Made by a program: the position numbers and the translations under genes. The notes beneath the pieces were generated by a model that worked only from the letters and a program-made list of their open reading frames with translations, had not been told where the DNA came from and made no database searches. A stretch of 64,000 nt of DNA from Labyrinthula sp. Ha (Eukaryota; Sar; Bigyra; Labyrinthulida; Labyrinthulaceae): the NCBI GenBank assembly GCA_015227615.1, contig JAALGZ010000001.1:2108001-2172000 (forward strand), in the 5' to 3' direction. This document shows, piece after piece, positions 24,961 to 35,213 of this stretch (positions are counted from its first letter, which is position 1; each line of letters begins with the position of its first letter).

Positions 24961-27239
24961 CACATTTGTTGCCACTAGAAAAACAATAACATCTTTTTTT
25001 GTTTGATCAAAACATTACTTCCTAGAGGTTGAGCTTCTAAATGTATATTTTTTGGTGGTAAAGCAGTATGTTTTTCTGTTGGTAATCTATTCTCTTCTAG
25101 TTTTGAGTAAAAATGCTGGATATAGCCAAATACAATCAAGAAAATTGACCTACATCGCTAGATCTAAAGCTTTAAATCTAAAAGTGATTGCTCAAATGGA
25201 ACTTAACCGTATAGAAGGTCTAATCCAACAACAGCCAGTGGCCCTCTTCTATACACTACTCCTCACAGAAATTAGCTATGCATTTATCATTCCTTTGACT
25301 TAATGGATCGACCGTTCAAATCCATTCATAACGAGCTTGTATCTAGCAATCATTTAGATAATTAATGACTAAAGGTGTGCTTGTTTCTGGATCTTTGCAT
25401 CGACCATGTCTCTATCTGTTCCGAACAAATAGCCGGCAAATACAACTCCAGTATTTCTAAAGGAAACCTTGTAGTTCCGCTTCACCCACCAGTACTCGGG
25501 GGTTAAAGAACCATCCCCACCTTAATTTTACTTCTACCCTGAAATCACGCCCCCAAGATCCCCATCCACGACTATAAACAAAAGAAGTGAGCAAGGAGAA
25601 CATCTGCAACTCAAGAACCTGGTTTAAAACATATTAGCTCAGCCTACCGTATATCTTCCGTGTACACTTGAAGCAGCTTCTGGATTCATCCGATTCTTGG
25701 ACTGATAGTCAGAGGTAGCTTAGTTGGATCTCTTCGTATACGACAATTATCTTTTACAATATGAGAAAAAACAGCAAGAAAAATATAAGACTTGTGCTGG
25801 TCATCTCTATAAAGTCAGCAAAAGAACTTGGAACAATTACTTTTTCAATTGGAGCTTTAGATGCAACACTTTGTAATGTCTCAATCTCTTTCATGATTTC
25901 TTGTGTGATTTGTCAGTTTTGATTCAGATTATAAATAAATATTTGGAAATCACTATTTCTGGAGATCAAATGCGATAAATGGGTACGCAAGGAAGACTAT
26001 TATGGTTATACCAATAATGTCCCGAAATCACATTACCGACTTTAGTTTAGGTACAGTAGGGCCACGAGCCGGGAGGCCTCTCTAGTGAGCGACGAGCCGG
26101 TATCGATTCTTAACATAGACGCACAGGCGGTTTTGCAGATCTGGTACCTTATTCGCATCTTAACTATTAACTATTAACCGTGTATTTGGAATAAAATGGA
26201 TTCTGTGTGCTTGATGATCGCCCAAGTCCTAATCTAAATCAAAATTAAATCAGACTCTGTTAAGAAGAAAATATAGAAATGATGAAAATAGCTCAGGTAG
26301 AGATGTGTTTCATCTACACAGGAACAAAGCACTAGTTACAATGAGCGAATCTACGACTAGATGTTAGTTCTAAAAAGTCATTAACAATCAAGGGACTGGC
26401 TTTTTATTTCTTTTGCTGCCAAGTTCTTTGCTGCAATAATAAAGCTCTGGTAGTGTTCATTTTATTAAAATTAGTAATTAGCAGGATTATTGAGTTGAGC
26501 AAAATGAGTACTAAAGACCTAAGGAATTGTGCTCCAAATAATTCTTCTTAAATCCTCAATAAATCATGTGGGACCTCAAGGTACTATCTACATGGATGAT
26601 ACACGTTTCAAAAAAGAAGAGGAGTGGTCACATTGTGTTTTTACTTATTAGTTGGTATGAACCAAATATCCTAGAAGTCATTTTTGTTAAAAATTGTAGC
26701 ATCTAGCTGTAAAATGGATGAGGGAGTGCGAAAAGTCAAAAATCAGAAAGCACGGAGATAATTTACTAGAGTTTGCGTAGTACAGAAACCATAAAGTGAA
26801 GTGTGCAGCCTTCTTACAGACACAAAACTTTATCCTGTTGGTTAGAGTTGAGGAGTTAATTAGAGTTAATTGGGCCTGAGTCGGCCTAATCCGGATCCTA
26901 TAAATTTGAAGCTCGAAATATTTTGTTGGAAACTAATTCTTTATACTCCATGGTAACTCTTAAGGCAAATCTAAGACTAGTTTTATGCTTCTAGGCAATT
27001 ACTGCTTGTATTGGATATCCAATTTTAGTTATCTAGAATCTTGATCGATCTTGCGTCGTTGGAACAATCAAAGAAATCACAAATGAAGTGAAGGTTTGGA
27101 AAAATCTAATAATGAGTGATTCACCATAGCGGTAGATTCCATTATGTCAATCCATATCATATCACGGTTACAGTAGATATATTATAAAATATGCTAGGCT
27201 ACTACCTCGTGGTTAAGAAGGAAGTATCTTTTTCTCTCT

Positions 27240-28740
27240 AGATCGGTGTCTTATTGCGGATCCACAGGGCGGGAGCTAGGTTAACAGGAGATGGGTAAAA
27301 TTCAGGAGTGTTGAGGTTTGGAGGGTTCGGGTACAGCTCGGGTAAGAACTTTCCAGTGAATTTCAGGCTCAGTTCCGCCTTTCTCTTAATGCTTTTCAAT
27401 GTTCAAACTTTCTGTTGAATCCTTGAAGGATGTTGTATATGTGTTTTTTAGAGCTCAGAGTCAGCTGTTGTGCTGCAGAGAGGGCAGGGGCATATGTTGA
27501 GAAGAATGGGACCAGAAGAGGAGTCCAGGCGCAGTTTCGTATGTATGTAGGTAAAGACAAGTGGATGCACTATGTGCAGAAGTGTTCTTGTAGGCAAGTT
27601 TTTGTAGATGTAAAAGTGTTATGTTCTTCTTTTCGTTATATTGTAGACTTGAAAGTTGTGGTACGATTCGGGTATCAATGGTTGGAGTGCTTCTGAAGGA
27701 GTTGAGGTTGGTTTCGGCATATGCTTGTCACACTCCATTGAGATGTTTTTCTGGTGCGGTATTGCTTTCATATCCTTTGCATCTTTTTGCAACAAGAGTT
27801 ATCTTGTTCAGGTTAGTTTCGTTCAATTTTTTAGGCTGCTTCAGTTCCAGAGCCCAATTGAAGCTCTGGTGAAGGATGGTTTTCAGTCTTAGAGATAGCA
27901 AGTTAAGCATCTTTCATATTCTGTTAATGTTTGTCCAGAGTTCACTGCCCTAGACCAGATTCGAGAAAAGTAGGGTCTTGGCTATGTTCTTTTCTTATTT
28001 TCAGGACCATCTTCTTGCGGTTGATGAGATGGATGTTTTTTATTGTTCTGCTTGTGTCGTATCAGTTTGCTTTGTTACGTCCGCTACACGTGCTTTTTCA
28101 CTGTTGAAGATAGCCTCGAGTTACTAGAATGAAGCGGTGTCTTTGGTATTTTATGTTTTCGATATTTAAACTGGGGATGTCTTGTTTGCTTTGTTATGTT
28201 GTAATATACTAACTGCATGTGAGACTGCGAGGGTTATTTTCTACTGTCTCTTGTTCCATCACAGGACCTGAAATCTAAGTGTGGTTTTAAGCTGTTATAT
28301 TCTTTAAAGCTTCTGTTACACTTTTCACACTTATGTTTGGAATTCAGGTTGAGAATCTCATTTATCTATTCATGTTTCAAATTATCTTAGATTCTTGCCA
28401 GTTTTTCTACTTTTACGAATTTAATCTTCTTCAAGTTTATTTTCAGGTGTAAGATGTTTCTGATGTCGGCTAGTTGGTTCACAAGATCTTTTATCTTCTC
28501 CACGCTGTCAAAGAATACGACGATCTCGTCTGCGAAGCAAACGCATTTTACTTCTTTTTCCTGATGTCTTAGTTTAGTGAGAATTAAATAACTAATTTTT
28601 CTCGAGACTCTGTTCAGAGTAATTAGACACAGAACTGGGGTTAACCTGTCACCTTGAAGGACTCCTTTCCGGATGTTGATTGCTCCCGACCATCTTTGTT
28701 TCTTACTCTAACTGTTCTCAGTTTGTTTATATATCATATT
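27240..28740 (-). mobile_element. 5'-truncated, decayed LINE (non-LTR retrotransposon)
   Basis: Read on the minus strand, 28710-28390 is open for about 105 codons and encodes part of a reverse transcriptase: INIRKGVLQGDRLTPVL, then CVCFADEIVVF, where the usual catalytic F/YADD is FADE, then LHLKINLKKIKFVK. Further on are a zinc finger (HKCEKCNRSFKEYNSLKPHL, about 28336-28277), a thumb-like segment (LLFSNLV then GSELWTNINRI, near 27950) and a C-terminal cysteine motif (NICPCPLC, near 27490) typical of jockey-like LINEs. Frames change and stops occur after the first part, so it is dead. The copy begins inside the RT domain, the usual 5' truncation. Its broken end lies about 130 bp upstream of kinase 2. 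Plus-strand ORFs across it (27430-27892) are its antisense. Confidence 0.7.
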
Positions 28741-28870
28741 CTTATCAACCTAGTTTCAGTGTTGTTTTTCTGAAGAAAAAAAGTTAGCAACTTATTCTTT
28801 ATATAAGGTTTTGCTAGTTTGTCCCGCTATTAAAATAGAACAAAGAAAAACATTTTGTCAACATTCGAGA

Positions 28871-30186
28871 ATGTTCCAGACAATAATGCCAGTCTATTCC
28901 CGGAAGTACATTTTTGAAACATTCCATCTCAAAATACAGGGAAGCAAGTTCGAAAAACCCATAGCAAATCAGACTGATCCAAAATTACGACAAGGAAAAT
29001 TTCTCTTATCTTACTTAACACAAAAATATCAAAGAAAAATGAGTTTCAGAGGTATGGTTCAGGGAATAAAGAACAAAGTATCAGGAGGAGGACAGGATAA
29101 CCCTAAGAAGTTGTACACATTTGGACAGAAGATTGGATCTGGACAGTTTGCGACTGTGTATGTGGTGCAGCGAAAAAACAGCACGGATGAAACCGAATAT
29201 GCGATGAAAGTTATTGACAGAGCTGAACTCAGAACTGAAGCTGACATTGAGGGTCTTAAGCTTGAAATTGCTATTTTGCAGGAAGTTGATTACCCTGGCA
29301 TTGTAAAACTTTATCAAGTGCATCAAGCACCAAAAGAAGTTTATCTTCTTATGGAAATGGCAAGGGGCGGTGAACTATTTGAACAAATTGTAGCTAAGAC
29401 GAAGGATGGAGTATAAAATTACCTTTTCGTAATTCTTAGGCGTTCTCTGAAGCTGAAGCTGCACGGATTATTAAGCAGATTTTAGAAGCTATGAATTACA
29501 TTCATGGAAAGAATATTGTTCATAGAGATTTAAAACCAGAAAATCTTTTGCTGGAAGATAATTCACCAGATGCAAGGGTTAAAGTAGCGGATTTTGGTTT
29601 TGCTGCGTATTGTCATGAACCTCTTACTGACGGATGTGGAACTTTAGTGTAATTCTATTATAATATTTTCAAGCTTAGTTATGTGGCACCTGAAATATTA
29701 AGAAGTGACCCTTATAGAACATCACCAGATATGTGGAGTCTAGGTGTGATTGCGTACATCTTGTTGTGTGGATACCCACCTTTTTTTGATCCAGGTCCAT
29801 TTATTTTTTCTCTTCATTCTTTAGATCAAGAGAAATTGAGTAAAAAAATTATGAGAGGCCGATACCATTTCAGACGTCAAGACTGGGACGTTGTTTCGGA
29901 TGATGCTAAAAATTTCATCAGGCACTTGCTTCAGAGAGATCCAGTTAGAAGATACACATCTGAGAGATGTCTGAGCCACCCTTGGATTGAGAATTATGTT
30001 GACTATGATAATCAACTTAATATTGATGCTGAACTCAGAGATTTCAAGGCTAAGATGCTTCTTAAACGTGCCATGTTGGGTATTCGTGCAGTAAATAATT
30101 TGAGAACCTTGTTAGCGGGATATAATCCAGATAACGATGAATCACTTGAAGATGATCTTTCTGAGGGCCCTATGGAGGGAAACTAA
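28871..30186 (+). CDS. CaMK-group serine/threonine kinase without EF hands
   Basis: Exons 28871-29410, 29440-29648, 29679-29794 and 29825-30186 joined by introns of 29 (29411-29439), 30 (29649-29678) and 30 nt (29795-29824). The third intron is a multiple of three without an in-frame stop, so the uncut frame stays open; removing it restores the family sequence [18 protein letters not shown]. Motifs: [70 protein letters not shown]. The C-terminal tail is short and acidic, with no EF hand or clear calmodulin site. ATG 28871 is chosen because the frame is open and stop-free from 28811, giving 408 residues; ATG 29039 ([11 protein letters not shown]) would give 352. The intron just before YVAPE sits at the same codon and phase as in the kinase at 14.4-16.3 kb. 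A truncated LINE lies directly upstream. Confidence 0.88.
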
Positions 30187-30355
30187 TTTGGTCAATAGAA
30201 TATATTAACTATAAGCACCATCATTTTTAACATTTAACGCTGAAGTGTCCGGGTAATGCTCGCGGGTATCGGAACTTCGAACAAGATCCTTCACGCTAGA
30301 AGAAGTGAATAGTATCCCAATGAAAACTGGTATGAAATATAAACAACAAGTTCTT

Positions 30356-31234
30356 TCAAGCCTGAGCTGCCCTGAAAGTCAAATGTTGGCGCATGGCCAT
30401 CCTAATGGCCTCTACATCAAATATAAATCCACTATATGATTGTTCCCTTATCCGCTTTTTGTTCATACTTTTGACCCATATCATAATATCACTAACAAAA
30501 CAATCAACAAGCCAGAACCTTACTTTTTCAACCGGGGTAACTCCTCTGAGCTGAGATATAGTAAACCATTTAACCTTTCCAATCTCTTTCCGAACAATAG
30601 GCTTGAAATTAAATTGCTCTGGGACATTATACACTATAAAGAGCTCAATCTTTTTGCCTTCCTTAGATCTAAACTTAAAAGTTTTACCGGCCACAACCTT
30701 AACACCATGATGCTGTAACGAGGGTTCGGAAAGAAATCGTTTAATGTCAAAAGATGTTTCCTCATAAACCTCTCTAACAGCACAATCGTAAGGAGTTTCC
30801 TGCTCATTTACCTTTCCTCGAGGGAAAGAAAATGATTTTGAGTTGTAGCTTGAAACAAGCAATATCTTATCCAAATTCCTGTTGAACAAGACGGCACCGT
30901 AAGATGGTATAGTTCTCTTGTACTGCTGAAACTTCCCATATGCCCCGTTAAAATTGATTTTGTTCACCTTTAGTATCTTCTGCAAACAGTTCGACTTGGA
31001 AAACCAGGCCTTCGCGAATGGTTGAAACTTTGGGAAAGAAGGTAATCTCTCACGACTTTCACAGTTATCCACAAGAAAATCCTGATAGTACCACCAACCC
31101 TGCTCAATCTGAAAAAGCAGTCTAATCATATTATTCAATTCATCTTTGGGCAGAGACTCAAGAAACCTCGCTTCTAAATGCCCCAGCGCTTCTTCAAAAT
31201 CTTGTACAAGCACTTTTTTGTTTTTAACGCTCAT
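30356..31234 (-). CDS. DCP2: mRNA-decapping enzyme Dcp2 (Nudix hydrolase)
   Basis: Removes the m7G cap from mRNA before 5'-3' decay in the cytoplasm. The 292-residue protein has the Dcp2 N-terminal regulatory domain (ELNNMIRLLFQIEQGWWYYQ, residues 32-51) followed by the Nudix fold, with TIPSYGAVLFN, SFSFPRGKV and a Nudix box at residues 140-164 whose metal-binding REVYEE is intact. One family position differs: the Gly after EET is Ser (EETSFDI). A box-B-like helix follows (KVRFWLVDCFV). The long disordered C-terminal tail of animal and yeast Dcp2 is absent. True ATG start. It shares a 66-bp start-to-start gap with the divergent gene at 31301 and faces kinase 2 tail to tail, 169 bp apart. Confidence 0.9.
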   Translation of the reverse strand: MSVKNKKVLVQDFEEALGHLEARFLESLPKDELNNMIRLLFQIEQGWWYYQDFLVDNCESRERLPSFPKFQPFAKAWFSKSNCLQKILKVNKINFNGAYGKFQQYKRTIPSYGAVLFNRNLDKILLVSSYNSKSFSFPRGKVNEQETPYDCAVREVYEETSFDIKRFLSEPSLQHHGVKVVAGKTFKFRSKEGKKIELFIVYNVPEQFNFKPIVRKEIGKVKWFTISQLRGVTPVEKVRFWLVDCFVSDIMIWVKSMNKKRIREQSYSGFIFDVEAIRMAMRQHLTFRAAQA

Positions 31235-31300
31235 ATTTATACTCTTGGATTAGATTGCCCAAAAAATTAGATATTAGCAAGACAGTGAAGAAGACGAAAA
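31235..31300. promoter_or_regulatory. Short divergent (bidirectional) promoter region
   Basis: Only 66 bp separate the ATG of DCP2 (minus) from the ATG of the DUF7802-like gene (plus), so both promoters and both 5' UTRs must fit in or overlap this space. It is AT-rich; no named element can be assigned by eye. Confidence 0.5.
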
Positions 31301-32516
31301 ATGTTGTCAAAGATAATGAATGAGGAATGGCAAAATATGCCGTGGAAATTCTATACAAATCCGAAAGCTATTTCTAAAAGATTACCAACATACGCCTTAA
31401 ATACTCATACCTTTAGGATGGGATCTTTAGCATGCATTGTACACGCCCTGGCAAACAATAACAAACATAGGACAATGGAAGATCTTGTTACCGGAATCAT
31501 GTGTGGACTCTTGAATGATGCGTTTTTCATGTATATGCCATTCTGCGATAATTTCTGGCATGCACAAGCTTCTGTGATGACCTCCCCCAGGCTTCCTCTA
31601 TATATCATCGAAGTCTACAACACCATGTTCTATCTTTCAAACATCGCGTCGAGATCTTTCTCTTTAAACCTTGTATCCCAATCCGCTTTGTCAGGTACTT
31701 TCTGTTTAGTTTTAATACTTATAAGGTCTCCTGGTTCATCTTTATTACCATGTGTATGACATAAATGGACCTCCTCATTTGTGGTGGACGTGGCATGACG
31801 ACGATCCAGTACTTGTCGAAAGGCACAATAATGCACCCATTGCTTCTAGCTTATGGACATTAGTTTATGGAGCAACTTTTCATTTTGTACACCAAAGCTT
31901 GAAAGATCTTTCATCGACGAAGTATCCCATCTTGAGGAACTTGCTCATTAGGATTGCCGCACTGTTCGGGATCGTTACACCTGCATTCATGTCGCTCATG
32001 GGTGTTGCTCAAGTTGTATCTTTGGACAATGTTGGAGTTCCAGGAAAAAGAAGTTATAACTTCACAGTGGCCTCCTTCTCTGCACTGGTTATTTATGGGG
32101 CCTTTGCTGGGGATAGGACAAAGAGATTGAAGACTAAACTGAACTGGCTTCTCCTGAGTTTTCTTGGTGCTTATTATGCCACCCACGTGGCGATAATGAG
32201 GCTTGGAAAGCCTGAAGAACATATTTCGACAGGGGTTCATCAGAAGCTTTGTAACAACGAAACCCAAAAGAGGGCTAAAGATATCATGCAGATGGAAAGA
32301 AATGAGTATATTAACATAGAGACCGGTCCTGTCAACCACGCTACGGACGACTATCAGATTGTGGATCCTGATGCAAGTGCAGAAGGACTGAGGTCAGAAT
32401 GGTACACAATAAAAGGGAAGAAAAGAACCTTGGATCAGCGAGAAGCTGACCTTCAAAGAATAAAGAAGTTTGCAGCAGTAGGCTCTTTGTTATACGCACT
32501 TGGATTCGTAGGCTAA
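31301..32516 (+). CDS. Multi-pass membrane protein, DUF7802-like
   Basis: Two exons (31301-31694, 31726-32516) joined by a 31-nt intron (31695-31725) give 394 residues. Conserved-looking motifs are DNFWHAQASVM, PLYIIEVYNTMFY and, right after the junction, VYDINGPPHLWWTWHDDDP, followed by several hydrophobic segments (LLIRIAALFGIVTPAFMSLM, TVASFSALVIYGAFAG, LLLSFLGAYYATHVAIM). From memory this pattern fits the uncharacterised eukaryotic family DUF7802, whose function is unknown. The His, Asp and Trp residues in DNFWHAQ and WWTWHDDDP could form a metal or active site within the membrane, but that is inference. The C-terminal 130 residues are charged and probably cytosolic. The stop lies 49 bp before the ATG of the next gene on the same strand. 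Confidence 0.75.
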
Positions 32517-32565
32517 AATAGTTTAGTTTCCAAATCCCCGGATTTCCGTTTATTTATTGTGAAGT

Positions 32566-34018
32566 ATGCGCCTTTTTTGGTACTATCTTTTTACGCTGGC
32601 ATCCTCAGATCTACCTTCCACACCTGAAAAACACCACTTTGTACTCAGAAGAAATGAGATTACATTTTTTCAAGGTCATTACCAACTGGAGACATTTCGT
32701 TTTGCCGAAGTAAGAACTCTGAAATCTTCTGGCTACTCTGTTCGTGTATTTGGGAAGCCGCAACAAATTTCTTCAGAAGCCAAGCACTTCAGTGGTGAGG
32801 ATATAGCTTTCACAGAGTACAAAGATAAACTTATAGGGCAAGCTAAAATGAAGAATGCGCTGCATTCCTTCTCCGGAAATCTAAGTACCGCTCAGGTAGA
32901 TTTTATGAAAGTTCCACAAAGTATCCTGACGTCATATCGATCTCTTTCTGATGAATTGTGGTCTTATGATGAAGTAAAAAATAAGCCCACACCTGTGGTT
33001 ATTCCTCCTTCTGAGAAGAATGCTACTGCTTTAGCAGATTATCCCGATACTCCACTTCCGCTTGTATCAACAGAAATAAAATTAGACCTATATATAGAGC
33101 TTCTAGTCATCAACGACATCTACAGACTAGTTGATTTCGACTATGACATGGAGGCTATGGCAACCCAATCAGAAGCTGTAGTTAACCAAGTCAACTCATT
33201 CTTCACCGAAGGAGCATTTCCAGGAGCGAACATTCAGGTTGTTCTCTCTGGGCAGCTCATTTTTGAAGAAGATAATCTAGGAACTGGTGCTACTGTCGAT
33301 GGAGACCTTTCATTCTCTGCGGATATACTTATAGAGTCGCTCAATAGTTTTCGAAACACATATTTAGAAACGCTACACAGCCATGACGTTGCCCACCTGT
33401 TTTCTGGAATGGACTTTACAGGTAGTACTATTGGGTTAGCATATTTGAACAGTGCCTGTGATGTCGGTACTTCCTCTCTTCCTTTTAAATGTTATAGAGT
33501 TAGCATGCGAAGATTTAGAGCCTGGCTATTGCTTCTATGATGGAGCCACTGGTGATTTCACGAATTGTTGCTTAAGATGGGCGGGAGCAATAAATATGGT
33601 GGACGACTCTCTTATTCCGGCAGCAACAGTGGCTCATGAAATTGGCCATCAATTGGGTTTCTGTAAACATATTTTCTTCATTTATTTAGCTCATGACAAC
33701 TCACAGGGTTGTGGTAGTGGGAAAGTAATGGACGCCACTTCCACACTTTCAACCACAGTCTTGGAGCGAACCTGGTCTTCCTGTTCTCACGCGAAGTTTG
33801 AAACTTTGATTACTTCCGAGAACCAGGATTATGGAATGTATAACTACCACGGCTACGTATGTCTGCTAAATCAGCCAGATACCTTGGAAACAAGCAATGA
33901 TACAGTTCACAATGGAACACTTACACCAACAACTGATCTCTCGGTTGCCCCGATATCTTGCAACCAAATTTTTGTTCAGCCACTGCTGTTGGTTCTTTCT
34001 GTTTTGCGCATACAGTGA
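32566..34018 (+). CDS. ADAM/reprolysin-like zinc metallopeptidase (M12B)
   Basis: Three exons (32566-33466, 33498-33662, 33690-34018) with introns of 31 nt (33467-33497) and 27 nt (33663-33689) give 464 residues. N-terminal signal peptide (MRLFWYYLFTLASS), then a propeptide-like region, then a catalytic domain starting near LYIELLVINDIYRLV, with HDVAHLFSGMDFTGSTIGLA and the zinc site HEIGHQLGFSHD, i.e. HExxHxxGxxHD. The second intron cuts this zinc site after GF; because it is 27 nt with no in-frame stop, the unspliced message encodes an intact chain whose third zinc ligand is displaced. Later GKVMDAT fits the Met-turn and WSSCSHAKF the usual end of the domain. No disintegrin or EGF module. 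A hydrophobic C-terminus (FVQPLLLVLSVLRIQ) suggests a GPI anchor. Probably secreted or cell-surface. Confidence 0.85.
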
Positions 34019-34073
34019 GTAATAGAAGCTTTCGCCTTGTATATTACAAATTAAGGTAGTCTACAAGAGGTGT

Positions 34074-35213
34074 CTACTGCCTTCCAAAACTTGCTTTCAA
34101 TTTCTCAAATTCTTCTCTTGTAGTAATTGTATCGTAAAGGTGTAATGATCTGCGCCACTTTCTAACTTGATCATCCCACTGTCGTTTTGAAAGCTTTTCT
34201 GTCTTTCGAGGGGTTTGAGGCATGATATCTACACTGTCGTCTTTCCTAGCTTTTCTTCCCTGCTTCTCTAAGCTTTCTTTAAACCTTTTCAACATCCACT
34301 CTTGTGCTTCTTGAGTAGTATCTTCTTCAGGTAGTTGTTCGATTTGTCCATGGGCTTCAACTCCTTTCGGAAATAGCTTTCTATAATTTTTATAGCCAAT
34401 AGTTTCTTTGCCGAGGTTGATTTGCTTCTCTCTTGCCCTTACTCTGGCTGGCGTAAGGGATTGTTTTTTGTAGAATCCCTTCAAAATGCCTTCGAAACTT
34501 GACTGGGTTTTAGTTTCGTACCCCTTGGGTCTTAACGAAGTAGTTTCTATTTGTTTAAGGACGTCATGGCTTTCATCCGTTCCTTTGGATGTAGAAGCAG
34601 TTTTGTGCGCGTCCTTCATTTCCAAATCCTTTGGTAAATGATTTTGCACATCCTTTTTTCTTGATATAATTTTCACTTCCGTTTTCGAAGGAGCATTACT
34701 AAAAGTAAAAGTGTTTGAGATATCGCTCTCGCCCCAGCGAAAACCCGTCTTAACTACCAGGGGACTAGGCAACTTGGCCTCCGAAACGTCCTTCGCTTTT
34801 CCTTTAGTGTCTTCCTGCCTAAAGCGCTTAGATTGACTTGGCTCCTCAAGCACTGGGAGCGTTTCAATTTTTGTTATCTTTGCTGCAACACGCTTTTTCC
34901 CCTTATTCGAGTATGTCGCAGCTCCTTTGATTGTTTTCGAAACTGTAATAGCTTTTAATGAACTCTTACTTTGTATTGGCTGTTTAGCTGAGACTCTTGA
35001 TCGGCTTTGATTTCCATTGAACAAGGATTTAAAGCTTCTACCGTCTCTTTTGTCTGCCTGCTGATTTTCAGATTTTGCTTCCGCAGACTCAAGACTCGTT
35101 TGTTTAATCAAAAGATTTATACCTACCTTGCTGTCATCTAAATTTTCATTAAACACTTCAGATTTTTCCTTTATCAAAGCGTTTCTAAAATCAAGCCCTC
35201 TCTGTTTTATCAT
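34074..35213 (-). CDS. SLBP: Histone mRNA stem-loop binding protein (SLBP)
   Basis: Binds the 3' stem-loop of replication-dependent histone mRNAs for their processing and translation. The first 255 of 379 residues are Lys/Ser-rich and disordered. The RNA-binding domain follows at about residues 257-361: RVRAREKQINLGKETIGYKN matches the family's first helix, and MPQTPRKTEKLSKRQWDDQV followed by RKWRRSLHLYD matches the TPNK loop and last helix. Between them about 45 residues replace the usual ten or so, an insertion rich in Glu and Lys. TPNK appears as TPRK. True ATG start, no intron seen. The gene is tail to tail with the metallopeptidase (55 bp between stops). No histone gene is in this window. 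Confidence 0.85.
   Translation of the reverse strand: MIKQRGLDFRNALIKEKSEVFNENLDDSKVGINLLIKQTSLESAEAKSENQQADKRDGRSFKSLFNGNQSRSRVSAKQPIQSKSSLKAITVSKTIKGAATYSNKGKKRVAAKITKIETLPVLEEPSQSKRFRQEDTKGKAKDVSEAKLPSPLVVKTGFRWGESDISNTFTFSNAPSKTEVKIISRKKDVQNHLPKDLEMKDAHKTASTSKGTDESHDVLKQIETTSLRPKGYETKTQSSFEGILKGFYKKQSLTPARVRAREKQINLGKETIGYKNYRKLFPKGVEAHGQIEQLPEEDTTQEAQEWMLKRFKESLEKQGRKARKDDSVDIMPQTPRKTEKLSKRQWDDQVRKWRRSLHLYDTITTREEFEKLKASFGRQ

Larger units (their letters stand above)
21765..27239. other. Long gene-poor stretch with coding scraps and GC-rich islands
   Basis: No intact gene. Two places look like decayed coding sequence and are listed separately (22150-23200 minus, 24775-24960 plus). Two short islands are clearly richer in C and G than their surroundings (25440-25580 and 26045-26150); the second contains ACGAGCCGG twice. 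ORFs at 24714-24965 minus and 25052-25303 plus have no good start and no family match. Confidence 0.45.

Noticed and set aside
27430-27892. Three overlapping plus-strand ORFs that look like small proteins
   Set aside because: They are antisense to the decayed LINE, whose minus-strand reading matches reverse-transcriptase and C-terminal LINE motifs.
31405-32339. Minus-strand ORFs at 31405-31608, 31630-31836 and 31911-32339
   Set aside because: They are shadows of the spliced DUF7802-like gene on the plus strand, whose reading is supported by motifs across the intron.
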